Shown piece by piece: positions 27,903-36,369 of a stretch of DNA of 64,000 bases; within the stretch, counting starts at the first letter, position 1; each line of letters begins with the position of its first letter. Under the pieces are notes generated by a model. That model had not been told where the DNA came from. It saw only the letters and a program-made list of their open reading frames with translations, and ran no database searches. The DNA is from JADLGL01 sp050184415 (GTDB lineage Bacteria > Pseudomonadota > Alphaproteobacteria > Rhizobiales > Kaistiaceae): positions 62,001 through 126,000 of the forward strand of contig JBFXAJ010000005.1 in the NCBI GenBank assembly GCA_050184415.1, in the 5' to 3' direction. The translations under genes were made by a program, and so were the position numbers.

Positions 27903-28448
27903 TCAATTTTGCGGCATCAGCGCATCGTCCTCGAGCTTGCCGGCGATCCATTCCAGCGCGGGATCCCGGATCCCAAGCTGCTTGAGGTGGTTGACCGTGT
28001 TGACCACATAGTCGCGGTTCGGCCCGGAATCGCCGTGTCCGCCGCGGACGATCTCGAGCGCGACTTCCGGCGGGAGCACGCCTGCATAGTCGCGATGGCG
28101 CCGGTCGACGACATAGACGAGCGCGTTCACGGTGCGGTCGTCGGAACCTTCTAGCTTCACCGGACGATAAACCTCACGATATATGTGCGTGATCAGTTCT
28201 CGGGCCCGCAGATACACCTTCACGGAATCGCCCTTATCCTCGGCGACACGAAACGCGACGCCCCGACAGGAGCCGCCTTTGTCCAGGCCGAGCACGAGCC
28301 CGGGCTTGCTGCTGGTGCCCCGGTGGGACACCGACCAGACGCAGAGGGCCCGATGGGCGCCATGAAGGCGAGCCGGCACGGTCTCGACATGGGGGAAGCC
28401 GGGACGCCACATCAACGACCCGTAGCCGAATACCCAGAGGTCGGACAT
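27903..28448 (-). CDS. ChaC-like gamma-glutamylcyclotransferase
   Basis: This is a 181-residue protein with the ChaC signature FGYGSLMWRPGF at its start and the catalytic glutamate region in ITHIYREVYRP. ChaC enzymes release 5-oxoproline from glutathione's gamma-glutamyl group. I place the start at ATG 28448 (MSDLWVFGYGSL). An ATG at 28493 would overlap the start of the divergent DUF2125 gene, and the extension beyond that is not family-like. It converges on the SOS-box gene. Confidence 0.88.
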   Translation of the reverse strand: MSDLWVFGYGSLMWRPGFPHVETVPARLHGAHRALCVWSVSHRGTSSKPGLVLGLDKGGSCRGVAFRVAEDKGDSVKVYLRARELITHIYREVYRPVKLEGSDDRTVNALVYVVDRRHRDYAGVLPPEVALEIVRGGHGDSGPNRDYVVNTVNHLKQLGIRDPALEWIAGKLEDDALMPQN

Positions 28449-28491
28449 TGCTTCTGCCGTCGGCCGGTCGGAATCGCTTGGTGAGGTGGCC

Positions 28492-29586
28492 ATGCTAGCC
28501 CCAATGGACGCGACGGCAACACCTGAAAACGAGGCAGCAACGCCTGTTGCCAAGGCGGCCACGCGCCGGAAGGGTCGCATGCCCCGCCGCCTGTTCAGCC
28601 TTGCGGTCATTCTTGCCGTCCTGTGGTGCGGCTACTGGTTCGTTGCCTACACGCTCGCGCATTCCGTGGTTCGCGACGCCACCGCAGCCGAGAACCAGGC
28701 CGACCCGCTGCTGTCCTGTCTCGAACGCGCCTTTGGCGGTTTCCCGCTGCAGCTGACCCTGCGTTGCGAGGGCGCCATCGCGGCCACCGCCGACATGCGC
28801 GCCAGCATCGGCCACGTCGCGGCGGCAGCGCCACTCTACCGGCCCGGCCAGGTCACCGCCGACGTCGTGGGGCCGTTCCGTCTCGAGGCCCCCGGCCTCG
28901 TGCTCGACGCGGCGTGGGGAGATGGTGCCGCAACCGTCGACACCGGGCTGATCGGGCCGACGGGGGGCCGGGTGACCTTCACCGCGTTCAACTTCGCGCT
29001 TGCCGAAACCGCCGGCGTGCCGCTCTTCTCCGCGCGGGCCGGGCAGTGGGGCAGCGAGGTGCGGCCAGCGACGGGCGAAGCCGATTCGCTCCGCCTCGTC
29101 CTGTCGGCGGACGATCTCGTGATGACGCTCGGAACGGTCGCGTTCCCGGAGCTGTCGGGCGAGGCGACAATCATCCTTCTGGGCAGCGGCGACCAGATCA
29201 ACCGCAACCCGCTGGATGTTTTCCGGGCCTGGCTCCGGGCCGGCGGGCACCTTGAGGTCGATCATGCCCTCCTGACCTCAGGCGCGGTCGAGGCCGACAT
29301 CAGGGGGCCGCTGACGCTCGGCGCGGATGGAACGCTCAGCGGCGACCTGACGGTCCGCTACACGGGCCAGGAGGATCTCGGCCTCCTGGTGCAGGCAATC
29401 TTCCCGTGGGCCGCCGATGCCGCCGACCTCGTCGCCGAAGCCATCGTGGCGATGTCGCATCCGGTCGAGATCCGCGGCGAGCCGGGTCTTGAGGTCCGGC
29501 TCCTGATCGATCGCGGCCTGATCAAATACGGCCTCTTCCCGATCGTCACGATTCCTTCTCTGGGGTCTCTGGCGCACCTTCTGTAG
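28492..29586 (+). CDS. DUF2125 family protein
   Basis: This is a 364-residue protein with a basic N-terminus, one membrane anchor (about residues 34-53, FSLAVILAVLWCGYWFVAY) and a large extracytoplasmic domain with an AsmA-like beta-rich appearance. DUF2125 is common in Rhizobiales and unassigned in function. GAGG stands 5 bases before ATG 28492. Its 3' end overlaps the convergent tyrC gene by 41 bases. Confidence 0.85.
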   Translation: MLAPMDATATPENEAATPVAKAATRRKGRMPRRLFSLAVILAVLWCGYWFVAYTLAHSVVRDATAAENQADPLLSCLERAFGGFPLQLTLRCEGAIAATADMRASIGHVAAAAPLYRPGQVTADVVGPFRLEAPGLVLDAAWGDGAATVDTGLIGPTGGRVTFTAFNFALAETAGVPLFSARAGQWGSEVRPATGEADSLRLVLSADDLVMTLGTVAFPELSGEATIILLGSGDQINRNPLDVFRAWLRAGGHLEVDHALLTSGAVEADIRGPLTLGADGTLSGDLTVRYTGQEDLGLLVQAIFPWAADAADLVAEAIVAMSHPVEIRGEPGLEVRLLIDRGLIKYGLFPIVTIPSLGSLAHLL

Positions 29587-30502
29587 GCGCCGGCCGCCGG
29601 CCGAAATCCGCCTTGGCGGTCTCCTGGCCGGCCGCGACGATGCCGCGGCGGATCGCCCGCGTCCGCGTGAAGAGCTGGAACAGCGCTTCGCCGTCACCCC
29701 AGCGGATGGCCCGCTGCAGCGAAGCGAGGTCCTCGTTGAAACGCCCCAGCATCTCCAGCACCGCCTCCTTGTTGTGAAGGAAGACATCGCGCCACATCGT
29801 CGGATCGGAGGCCGCGATGCGCGTGAAATCGCGGAAGCCGCCCGCCGAGAATTTCATCACCTCGGACTGCGTCACCGTCTCGAGATCGGCGGCGGTGCCG
29901 ACGATGTTGTAGGCGATGAGGTGCGGGACGTGGCTGGTGATGGCCAGCACGAGGTCGTGGTGCTGCGGGGTCATCGTCTCGACATTGGCCCCGAGCGCGG
30001 TCCAGAACGCGGCGAGCTTCTGCACCGCCTCAGAGTCCGAATCCGGGAGCGGCGTCAGAATGCACCAGCGCTTGTCGAACAACTCGGCAAAGCCGGCGTC
30101 AGGCCCGGAATACTCGGTTCCTGCGACCGGGTGGGCCGGGATGAAGTGGACGTGGCCCGGCAAATGCGGCGCCATCTGGCGCACCACCGACTGCTTCACC
30201 GAGCCGACGTCGGAAACGATCGCGCCGGCCGGCAGGACCGCCCCGATCGCCTTCGCGACCTCTTCCGACGCGCCGACCGGAACGCAGGCGATCACGCAGT
30301 CGGCGCCTCGCGCGGCCTGAGCGGCCTCGGCGTGGTAGCTGTCGCCGAGCTTCAGCTCCTCGGCGCGCCGTAGCGTTTCCGCACGGCGGGTGTGGATCGC
30401 GACATGCCTCGCGACCCCGGCGCGCCTCGCGGCAAGCGCGATCGACGAGCCGATGAGCCCGATGCCGATCAGGGCCAGGCGATTGAAGATCGGCTCGGTC
30501 AT
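29546..30502 (-). CDS. tyrC: prephenate/arogenate dehydrogenase family protein
   Basis: This is a 318-residue TyrA/TyrC-type dehydrogenase for tyrosine synthesis (cyclohexadienyl substrate, NAD(P)-dependent). The Rossmann motif GIGLIGS is at residues 13-19. Further family blocks are SDVGSVK, HPVAGTEYSGP and ITSHVPHLIAY. It is the last gene of the chorismate mutase-hisC-tyrC set, separated from hisC by a 271-base gap containing a mosaic repeat. Its last 41 bases overlap the end of the DUF2125 gene on the other strand. Confidence 0.93.
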   Translation of the reverse strand: MTEPIFNRLALIGIGLIGSSIALAARRAGVARHVAIHTRRAETLRRAEELKLGDSYHAEAAQAARGADCVIACVPVGASEEVAKAIGAVLPAGAIVSDVGSVKQSVVRQMAPHLPGHVHFIPAHPVAGTEYSGPDAGFAELFDKRWCILTPLPDSDSEAVQKLAAFWTALGANVETMTPQHHDLVLAITSHVPHLIAYNIVGTAADLETVTQSEVMKFSAGGFRDFTRIAASDPTMWRDVFLHNKEAVLEMLGRFNEDLASLQRAIRWGDGEALFQLFTRTRAIRRGIVAAGQETAKADFGRRPAPTEGAPETPEKES

Positions 30503-30560
30503 GCCGCCGCGTCCCTTTTCGAGTCAGAGACGATGGGCTTTGCGGAATGACGGGCTCCGA

Positions 30561-30722
30561 GCTCCCCCCTTGAGGGGGAGCGGGCTTTCGCGAGGCGAAG
30601 CCGACGCGAAACCGTGGGGGGTCTGGGCCCATCCGCAGCGACGGCGCTGGCGGAAGCGCCGCGACCCCCACCGAAGCCTGCTCCTTGCAGTCGCAAGCTT
30701 CCGCCTCCCCTCAAGGGGGAGG
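30561..30722. repeat. mosaic palindromic intergenic repeat between hisC and tyrC
   Basis: The segment begins with palindrome GCTCCCCCCTTGAGGGGGAGC (30561-30581) and ends with CCTCCCCTCAAGGGGGAGG (30704-30722). Between them are further complementary blocks (CGTGGGGGGTC near 30613 and GACCCCCACCG near 30663; GCGAAGCC-type and GAAGCCTG-type arms), so the whole can fold into one long imperfect hairpin. Similar elements are scattered in Rhizobiales genomes. It fills most of the hisC-tyrC gap. Confidence 0.7.
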
Positions 30723-30773
30723 CCCGGGGGCCAGAGGCGATGTGCCCAGCGGAACGACCAACTCTGAGGTGCC

Positions 30774-31886
30774 TCATCCCCTCGTCCCCCCAAGAAAGTC
30801 AGCAATCGCCGCGATCGTCTCTTTGTTCGCCGCCTCGGTGCCGATCGTCATGCGCAGCGCGTTGGGGAAGCCGTAGGCGCCCATCCGGCGGAGGATGATC
30901 CCCCGGTCGAGAAGGAACGCGTCGCAGTCGGCCGCCGTCCGTCCTGCTTCTTCCGGGAAGTGGATCAGGACGAAATTCCCCACCGAAGGCGTCACCTCGA
31001 GGCCGAGCTCGATGAGGGCGGCCGAAACGCGCGGGAGCCAGGTTTCGTTGTGCTCCGCGGCGCGCGCGAGATGCGCGCGATCCTCGACCGCGGCGATCGC
31101 CGCGGCCATCCCCGGCCCGGAGACGTTGAACGGGCTCCGGGCGCGGTTCAGGGCGTCGATGATGTGCGCCGGTCCCGTGGCCCAGCCGATCCGGAGGCCG
31201 GCCAGCCCGAAGATCTTTGAGAAGGTCCGGGTCATCACGACGTTCTCGGTCGTCAGCGACAGCTCGAGGCCGCTGTCATAGTCGTTGCGCCGGACATACT
31301 CCGCATACGCCGCGTCGAGGACGAGGAGGACGTTGCCGGGAAGGGCGTCGCGGAGACGGAGGATGTCGCTCCACGGGATGTAGGTCCCGGTGGGGTTGTT
31401 CGGATTGGCGATGAAGACGATGCGCGTGCGCGGGCTCACCGCCGCGAGGATCGCGTCGACGTCGGTGGTCCGGTCGGTTTCGGGGGCAACGATCGGAAGG
31501 CCGCCGGCGGCCATCGTTGCGATCTTGTAGACCAGGAAGCCGTGCTCGCTGTGGATCGCCTCGTCGCCGGGCGCGAGGAAGCAAGCTGCGAGAAGGTGCA
31601 GGAGCTCGTCCGATCCGCAGCCGCAGACGATGCGGTCCGGGTCGATGCCGTGCACCTTGCCGATCGCGCGGCGAAGCAGCGTCGACGCGCCGTCGGGGTA
31701 GAGGTCGAGGCTGCCGATTTCGGCCTGATAGGCGGCCATGGCCGCCGGGCTCGGACCGAGCGGCGTCTCGTTGGACGACAGCTTGTGCAGCGTCAGCCCT
31801 CCAGTGCCCTTGGCCCTGCCGGGGACGTAGGGGTCGATGTCGAGGATGCCGGGCCGCGGCTCCGGACGGAGGATGCTTGCACTCAT
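30774..31886 (-). CDS. hisC: histidinol-phosphate aminotransferase
   Basis: This is a 370-residue class I/II PLP aminotransferase. The cofactor lysine is Lys224 in TFSKIFGLAGLRIGW. SSNETPLGPSP at the start and NPNNPTGTY are HisC hallmarks. It makes histidinol phosphate. In this context, between chorismate mutase and tyrC, it may also transaminate aromatic precursors, as broad-specificity HisC enzymes do. It overlaps the chorismate mutase stop by one base (TGATG). Confidence 0.93.
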   Translation of the reverse strand: MSASILRPEPRPGILDIDPYVPGRAKGTGGLTLHKLSSNETPLGPSPAAMAAYQAEIGSLDLYPDGASTLLRRAIGKVHGIDPDRIVCGCGSDELLHLLAACFLAPGDEAIHSEHGFLVYKIATMAAGGLPIVAPETDRTTDVDAILAAVSPRTRIVFIANPNNPTGTYIPWSDILRLRDALPGNVLLVLDAAYAEYVRRNDYDSGLELSLTTENVVMTRTFSKIFGLAGLRIGWATGPAHIIDALNRARSPFNVSGPGMAAAIAAVEDRAHLARAAEHNETWLPRVSAALIELGLEVTPSVGNFVLIHFPEEAGRTAADCDAFLLDRGIILRRMGAYGFPNALRMTIGTEAANKETIAAIADFLGGTRG

Positions 31887-32743
31887 CAGACTGATCCGGA
31901 CCGGAACGGCGAACGGAGCGGGTCGCCGGCCTCGCTGTCGGCGATGCCGCGCGCGATGCCGCCGATGGGAATGACATCTTCGACGCCGCGGAGGTGGAGG
32001 CTGGCCTCGTCATCCCCGGTCGGCAGCGCCACCATGAGCTCCCGGCGGCCATCGGCGCCGTCGACGGCCGCGAGCACGGCGACATGCCTCTCGGCGCGGA
32101 GCTCGGTCTCCCCGGCCGCGGTCGCGGTTGCGGCGAAGACGCGCAGGTCCGGCGGCGTCGGCTCGGCGAGGAGCGGAGAAATGACGAAGGCCGGCGCTGA
32201 TGCGGTCCGGCCCCTTTGGTCGATGAACGGGAGGACCGACATGATGCGCGGTCCTTTGGCGTCGGACAGCCGTCGCCACCACGGATCGCGGTCGGTGGTA
32301 TCAGCGGGGATGAGCCCGAGGTCGCTGCCCGACGCCGCCACCCGCGACACGACGTCCGCGGCACCCGCCGCGGTCACGAACTCCACCGAGAAGCCGAAGA
32401 CGAAGCGCGCAAGGTCGTGCGTGCCGACCCGGTCCGGCCCGTAGTCGACCACGACGCGGAACGGCGCCTGCATGAAGGTGAAGGTCGTGATGATCTCGCG
32501 CCAGAGATGCTCGACGGTCTGCAGCGGCAGGGCGCCGCTGTGCCGCGCGACGAGGCGGCGCATCATCTCCGCTTCCCGCTGCGGCCGGAATGCGGCGCGG
32601 GTTTGCGTGCCCTTGGCCGCGATCAAGGCTTCGATCACCGTGCCACGGTCCATCAGCAGGCGATGGATCTCGCCATCGATCTGGTCGATCTTGGCCCGGA
32701 GCTCAGCGAGCGTCCGGGCATCGCTCTCGCCGCTTGCGGCCAT
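31886..32743 (-). CDS. chorismate mutase (AroQ type) with degenerate C-terminal prephenate-dehydratase-like domain
   Basis: This is a 285-residue protein. Residues 12-92 form an AroQ-type all-helical chorismate mutase domain (LRAKIDQIDGEIHRLLMDR, PQREAEMMRRLV). The remaining 190 residues look like the substrate-binding fold of prephenate dehydratase (GADVVSRVAASGSDLGLIP-like segment) but show no TRF catalytic motif, so dehydratase activity is unlikely. It converts chorismate to prephenate, feeding the neighbouring tyrC. It faces metX. Confidence 0.85.
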   Translation of the reverse strand: MAASGESDARTLAELRAKIDQIDGEIHRLLMDRGTVIEALIAAKGTQTRAAFRPQREAEMMRRLVARHSGALPLQTVEHLWREIITTFTFMQAPFRVVVDYGPDRVGTHDLARFVFGFSVEFVTAAGAADVVSRVAASGSDLGLIPADTTDRDPWWRRLSDAKGPRIMSVLPFIDQRGRTASAPAFVISPLLAEPTPPDLRVFAATATAAGETELRAERHVAVLAAVDGADGRRELMVALPTGDDEASLHLRGVEDVIPIGGIARGIADSEAGDPLRSPFRSGSV

Positions 32744-32834
32744 GGCGGGAATTCACCGGAGATTTCGGGATGCTGCGGGGTCCGCAACGGAGCGGCATTC
32801 ATAGAGAGGCCACCCCCCAAAATCAAAGAAAACG

Positions 32835-32863
32835 TTGACGTACCGGAGGGCCGATCCTACCTA
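32835..32863 (+). promoter_or_regulatory. possible metX promoter
   Basis: TTGACG at 32835-32840 is a good -35, 17 bases before a weak -10 TACCTA (32858-32863), about 45 bases before the metX start. No SAM-II or other SAM riboswitch pattern was seen in the leader. Confidence 0.35.
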
Positions 32864-32884
32864 TCGCGCCCACATTGAGACGAG

Positions 32885-32901
32885 CCGCCGGCAGCCGGCG
32901 G
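32885..32901 (+). promoter_or_regulatory. GC-rich hairpin abutting the metX start codon
   Basis: CCGCCGGC-A-GCCGGCGG is a near-perfect inverted repeat. In RNA it would form a 6-base-pair stem with a 5-base loop, ending 6 bases before the metX ATG, where a ribosome-binding site would be expected. None is otherwise visible. It may limit initiation or simply be chance in GC-rich DNA. Confidence 0.35.
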
Positions 32902-32907
32902 TGTGCC

Positions 32908-34110
32908 ATGGCCACCCAATCGACAAACGCGCGTCCGGCGGAAAGCACGCGGACCGAGGTTGCCCGAGCCCGACGCGAGGCCGACACGCCGTCGAGCCCG
33001 GTGGTCCAGTTCGGCCCCGACCGGCCGCTGCTCCTCGATTCCGGCGCCCGGCTCGACGCGTTCCAGATCGCGTACCAGACCTACGGCACCCTCAACGCCG
33101 ACGGCTCCAATGCGGTGGTGGTCTGCCACGCTCTCACCGGCGACCAGCACGTCGCCAACGTCCACCCGCTGACCGGCAAGCCGGGCTGGTGGCAACGGAT
33201 GGTCGGACCGGGCAAGCCGATCGACACCGACCGGTATTTCGTCATCTGCCCGAACGTCATTGGCGGCTGCATGGGGACCACGGGACCGGCCTCGACCAAT
33301 CCCGCAACCGGCGAGCCCTACGGGCCCGATCTTCCGCTGGTGACGATCCCGGACATGGTCCGGGCGCAGGTGATGCTGCTCGACCATCTCGGCATCGGCC
33401 AGGCACTGGCGGTCGTCGGCGGCTCGATGGGCGGCATGCAGGTCCTGCAATGGGCGTCGGCCTATCCGGAACGGGTGTTCTCGGCGATCCCGATCGCTGC
33501 GGGCGCAAGGCATTCGTCCCAGAATATCGCCTTCCACGAGGTCGGCCGCCAGGCGGTGATGGCGGACCCCGAATGGGTCGGCGGACGCTACCTCGCGGCC
33601 GGCAGGAGCCCGCGCAAGGGGCTCGCGGTCGCGCGCATGGCCGCGCACATCACCTACATGTCCGACCGTTCGCTCCATCAGAAGTTCGGCCGCCAGCTCC
33701 AGGACCGCGACAAGGCGACCTTCAGCTTCGACGCCGACTTCCAGATCGAGTCGTATCTCCGGCACCAGGGGGTGACCTTCGTCGAGCGCTTCGACGCCAA
33801 TTCCTATCTCTACGTGACGCGGGCAATGGACTATTTCGACCTTGCCGCGGACTATGGCGGCCGGCTCAGCGAGGCCTTCCGCAACACCAAATCGCGGATC
33901 TGCGTCGTTTCCTTCACGTCCGACTGGCTGTTCCCGACCTCCGAGAGCAAGGCGGTCGTGCGCGCCCTCCTGACTTCGGGCGCCTCGGTCAGCTTCGTCG
34001 AGATCGAGACCGACGGCGGCCACGACGCGTTCCTCCTCGACGAGCCGGAGCTGTTCGACACCGTGGCCGGCTTCATCCGCTCGGCCGCCCACGCCAAGGG
34101 CGTCCTCTGA
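32908..34110 (+). CDS. metX: homoserine O-acetyltransferase
   Basis: This is a 400-residue alpha/beta hydrolase-fold acyltransferase for methionine synthesis. The nucleophile is Ser173 in GGSMGGMQVLQW. The catalytic Asp is in SDWLFPT and the His in GGHDAFL. GPASTNP and CHALTGDQH are typical of MetX. The ATG at 32908 gives MATQSTNARP; a start at 32875 would add 11 basic residues. It overlaps metW by one base (TGATG), the conserved metXW pair. Acyl preference (acetyl or succinyl) cannot be read safely. Confidence 0.95.
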   Translation: MATQSTNARPAESTRTEVARARREADTPSSPVVQFGPDRPLLLDSGARLDAFQIAYQTYGTLNADGSNAVVVCHALTGDQHVANVHPLTGKPGWWQRMVGPGKPIDTDRYFVICPNVIGGCMGTTGPASTNPATGEPYGPDLPLVTIPDMVRAQVMLLDHLGIGQALAVVGGSMGGMQVLQWASAYPERVFSAIPIAAGARHSSQNIAFHEVGRQAVMADPEWVGGRYLAAGRSPRKGLAVARMAAHITYMSDRSLHQKFGRQLQDRDKATFSFDADFQIESYLRHQGVTFVERFDANSYLYVTRAMDYFDLAADYGGRLSEAFRNTKSRICVVSFTSDWLFPTSESKAVVRALLTSGASVSFVEIETDGGHDAFLLDEPELFDTVAGFIRSAAHAKGVL

Positions 34111-34733
34111 TGGTTGAGGCCGCGGCGCGGAACGGCGTCCGCGCTGATCTTGCGGTCGTCGGCAACCTCATTCCGCCCGGCGTGCGCGTCCTCGACATCG
34201 GCTGCGGCGACGGCTCGCTGCTGAAGTTCCTCGAGGACACCAAGAAGGTTGACGGCCGCGGCATCGAGATCAGCCAGAAGGGCGTCAACGAGTGCGTCGC
34301 CCGCGGCCTCTCTGTCATCCAGGGCGACGCCGACCGCGACCTCGTGCACTACCCCGACAACGCCTTCGACTACGTCATCCTCAGCCAGACTCTCCAGGCG
34401 ACGCACCGGCCCCGCGAGGTGCTGGAGCAAATGATGCGGATCGGGCGCTACGCGGTCGTGTCGTTCCCGAACTTCGCCCATTGGCGCATCCGGGCGAAGC
34501 TCGCCTTCGGCGGCCGGATGCCGGTGACGCGGGACCTGTCCTACTCCTGGTACGACACGCCCAACATCCACTTCTTCACGCTGCGCGACTTCGTGGAGCT
34601 GTGCCGGGAGCTTCGCCTCACCATCGAAGAGGCGTTCGTCCTCAACCGCGACGGCCAGCGGATTGCGTTCCGCGGCCCCTGGTGGGTGTGGAACCTGTTC
34701 GGCGCGCAGGCGGTCTTCCTGCTGCGGCGTTAG
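34110..34733 (+). CDS. metW: methionine biosynthesis protein MetW
   Basis: This is a 207-residue Rossmann-type methyltransferase-like protein with motif I VLDIGCGDGSLL at about residues 27-38 and the family tail GPWWVWNLFGAQAVFLLRR. MetW accompanies MetX in many proteobacteria and enhances its activity. It is translationally coupled to metX and ends 5 bases before the convergent gene at 34739. Confidence 0.95.
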   Translation: MVEAAARNGVRADLAVVGNLIPPGVRVLDIGCGDGSLLKFLEDTKKVDGRGIEISQKGVNECVARGLSVIQGDADRDLVHYPDNAFDYVILSQTLQATHRPREVLEQMMRIGRYAVVSFPNFAHWRIRAKLAFGGRMPVTRDLSYSWYDTPNIHFFTLRDFVELCRELRLTIEEAFVLNRDGQRIAFRGPWWVWNLFGAQAVFLLRR

Positions 34734-34738
34734 CTTCC

Positions 34739-35140
34739 TCAGATGGCGAAGGCGCCGCTGCGCTGCTTGCGGTAGGAGGGCCAGTCACCGCTTTCGATCA
34801 GCGGTCGCCCGGCATATAGCCCGGCATAGCGATAGACGAATGCCTCGCCAACGCGGTCGGCGAGGCTCATCGGTTCGCGGACATAGATCGAGCCGTCGAG
34901 ATCGCCGGGGTCATAGCCCTCGAAGGCGTCGAGCTCGGCGATGATGCCGTCGTCGACGCAGCGGAAAAGGTCGCCCTGCACGACGCCTTCGCCGGGAACG
35001 TAGCCGGGATAGTCGCCGAGATCGTAGAGCCGGCCATGGAAGGTGCAGGCGCCGACGAAGCGAAGCCGCGTGGCAAGGTCGAGCTGCAGGAACGCCCGTT
35101 CGCCGCGCCGCAGCGTCCCGTAGAAGACGAAGAGCGTCAT
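34739..35140 (-). CDS. AIG2-like gamma-glutamylcyclotransferase family protein
   Basis: This is a 133-residue protein with the GGCT-fold start MTLFVFYGTLRRGE and the probable catalytic Glu in LDAFEGYDP. The family cleaves gamma-glutamyl amines or peptides; the substrate is unknown. The ATG at 35140 is supported by GGAGCA 7 bases upstream. It is the second GGCT-like protein in the window, different in family from the ChaC-like gene at 27.9 kb. Confidence 0.87.
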   Translation of the reverse strand: MTLFVFYGTLRRGERAFLQLDLATRLRFVGACTFHGRLYDLGDYPGYVPGEGVVQGDLFRCVDDGIIAELDAFEGYDPGDLDGSIYVREPMSLADRVGEAFVYRYAGLYAGRPLIESGDWPSYRKQRSGAFAI

Positions 35141-35194
35141 GAGAACTGCTCCGTTGGACAGCGTCTTTCCACGCATGAAACGGGCCAGCCGCGG

Positions 35195-36280
35195 CTACGC
35201 GGGCACGAGGCGCAGGACGTGTCCGGATTCCTCGTCGGTCGCGACAAGGATCGAGCCGTCGGGCGCGGCGACGACTTCGCGGATGCGGAAGCCGAACTCG
35301 CGCAGCATCCGCTCTTCGTGGATGATGGTCTCGCCGTCATGTTCGAGCCGGACGAGGCACGTCGTCGCGAGGCCGCCGGCGAACAGGCTGCCTTTCCAGC
35401 CTGGAAAGGCGTCGCCCTCGTAGAATGCCATGCCCGACGGCGCGATCACCGGCGTCCACTGGCGCACGGGCGGAACGAAGCCGGGCGCTGACGACTTTCC
35501 GGTCCCGACCGGCGTGCCGTCATAGTTGAGGCCGAAGGACACCACGGGCCAGCCGTAATTCGCGCGCGGGCGCACGATGTTGAGTTCGTCGCCGCCCATC
35601 GGGCCGTGCTCGATCTCCCAAAGGGCGCCGCTCTCGGGCTCGATCGCCATCGCCTGGATATTGCGGTGGCCGAGCGACCAGATTTCCGGCAGCGCCTCCG
35701 GCGTGCCGACGAACGGATTGTCATCCGGAACCGATCCGTCCTCGTTGAGACGGACGATCTTGCCGAGATGGGTGTCGAGCTCCTGCGCCTTGACCCGCGT
35801 CCGCTCGGCGAAGCGTTCGCCGAGGCCGACGAAGATGTGGCCGGCGCCGTCGAAGACGATGCGCGAACCGAAATGATAGGAGCCGGGCAGCCTCGGCTTC
35901 TGCGAGAAGATCACCTCGACGTCGGACAGCGAGGTGCGGTCGGCGGCGAGCCGCGCCCGCGCGACCGCGGTCGCAGCGCCGCCGGGACCGGGCTCGGAGT
36001 AGGAGAAGTAGACGAGGGAATTTTCCGCGAAGGCCGGGTGGAGGGCGACGTCGAGGAGTCCGCCCTGGCCCTTGGCCTGCACCTTGGGCACGCCGCGGAG
36101 CGGCTGCGAGACGTTGCCGCTCGTGGTTATCACACGCATCGTGCCGCGCCGTTCGGTGACGATCAGCGCGCCGTCGGGCAGCACGTCGATCGCCCATGGG
36201 TGGCTCAGGCCACCGGCGACGAGGTCGACCCTGAAGGCTGCCCGTTCCGAGCGCAGCGTCGTTCCGAAGCGTGGCGGCAT
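35195..36280 (-). CDS. PQQ-type sugar dehydrogenase (soluble aldose dehydrogenase/YliI-like)
   Basis: This is a 361-residue six-bladed beta-propeller quinoprotein. Family marks are HPWAIDVLPDG, GGLLDVALHP, SYHFGSRIVF (probable catalytic His), LGHRNIQAM and EHGPMGGDELN. Members oxidise aldoses with PQQ, normally in the periplasm. The start at ATG 36280 is chosen because GGAGGAG lies just before it, inside an upstream ATG at 36292. Neither start gives a signal peptide, which is odd for this family. Confidence 0.85.
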   Translation of the reverse strand: MPPRFGTTLRSERAAFRVDLVAGGLSHPWAIDVLPDGALIVTERRGTMRVITTSGNVSQPLRGVPKVQAKGQGGLLDVALHPAFAENSLVYFSYSEPGPGGAATAVARARLAADRTSLSDVEVIFSQKPRLPGSYHFGSRIVFDGAGHIFVGLGERFAERTRVKAQELDTHLGKIVRLNEDGSVPDDNPFVGTPEALPEIWSLGHRNIQAMAIEPESGALWEIEHGPMGGDELNIVRPRANYGWPVVSFGLNYDGTPVGTGKSSAPGFVPPVRQWTPVIAPSGMAFYEGDAFPGWKGSLFAGGLATTCLVRLEHDGETIIHEERMLREFGFRIREVVAAPDGSILVATDEESGHVLRLVPA

Positions 36281-36369
36281 GGGCTCCTCCATCAGGGCGG
36301 CCGATCCGCCACCTCGGCACTATCGGCGGAAACTCCGACGACGCTAAGGCGACGGTCTTGCGGTGCGCG

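Noticed and set aside
32744..32907. SAM-II riboswitch before metX
   Set aside because: The leader lacks the conserved pseudoknot pattern; only a short GC hairpin and a weak promoter are seen.
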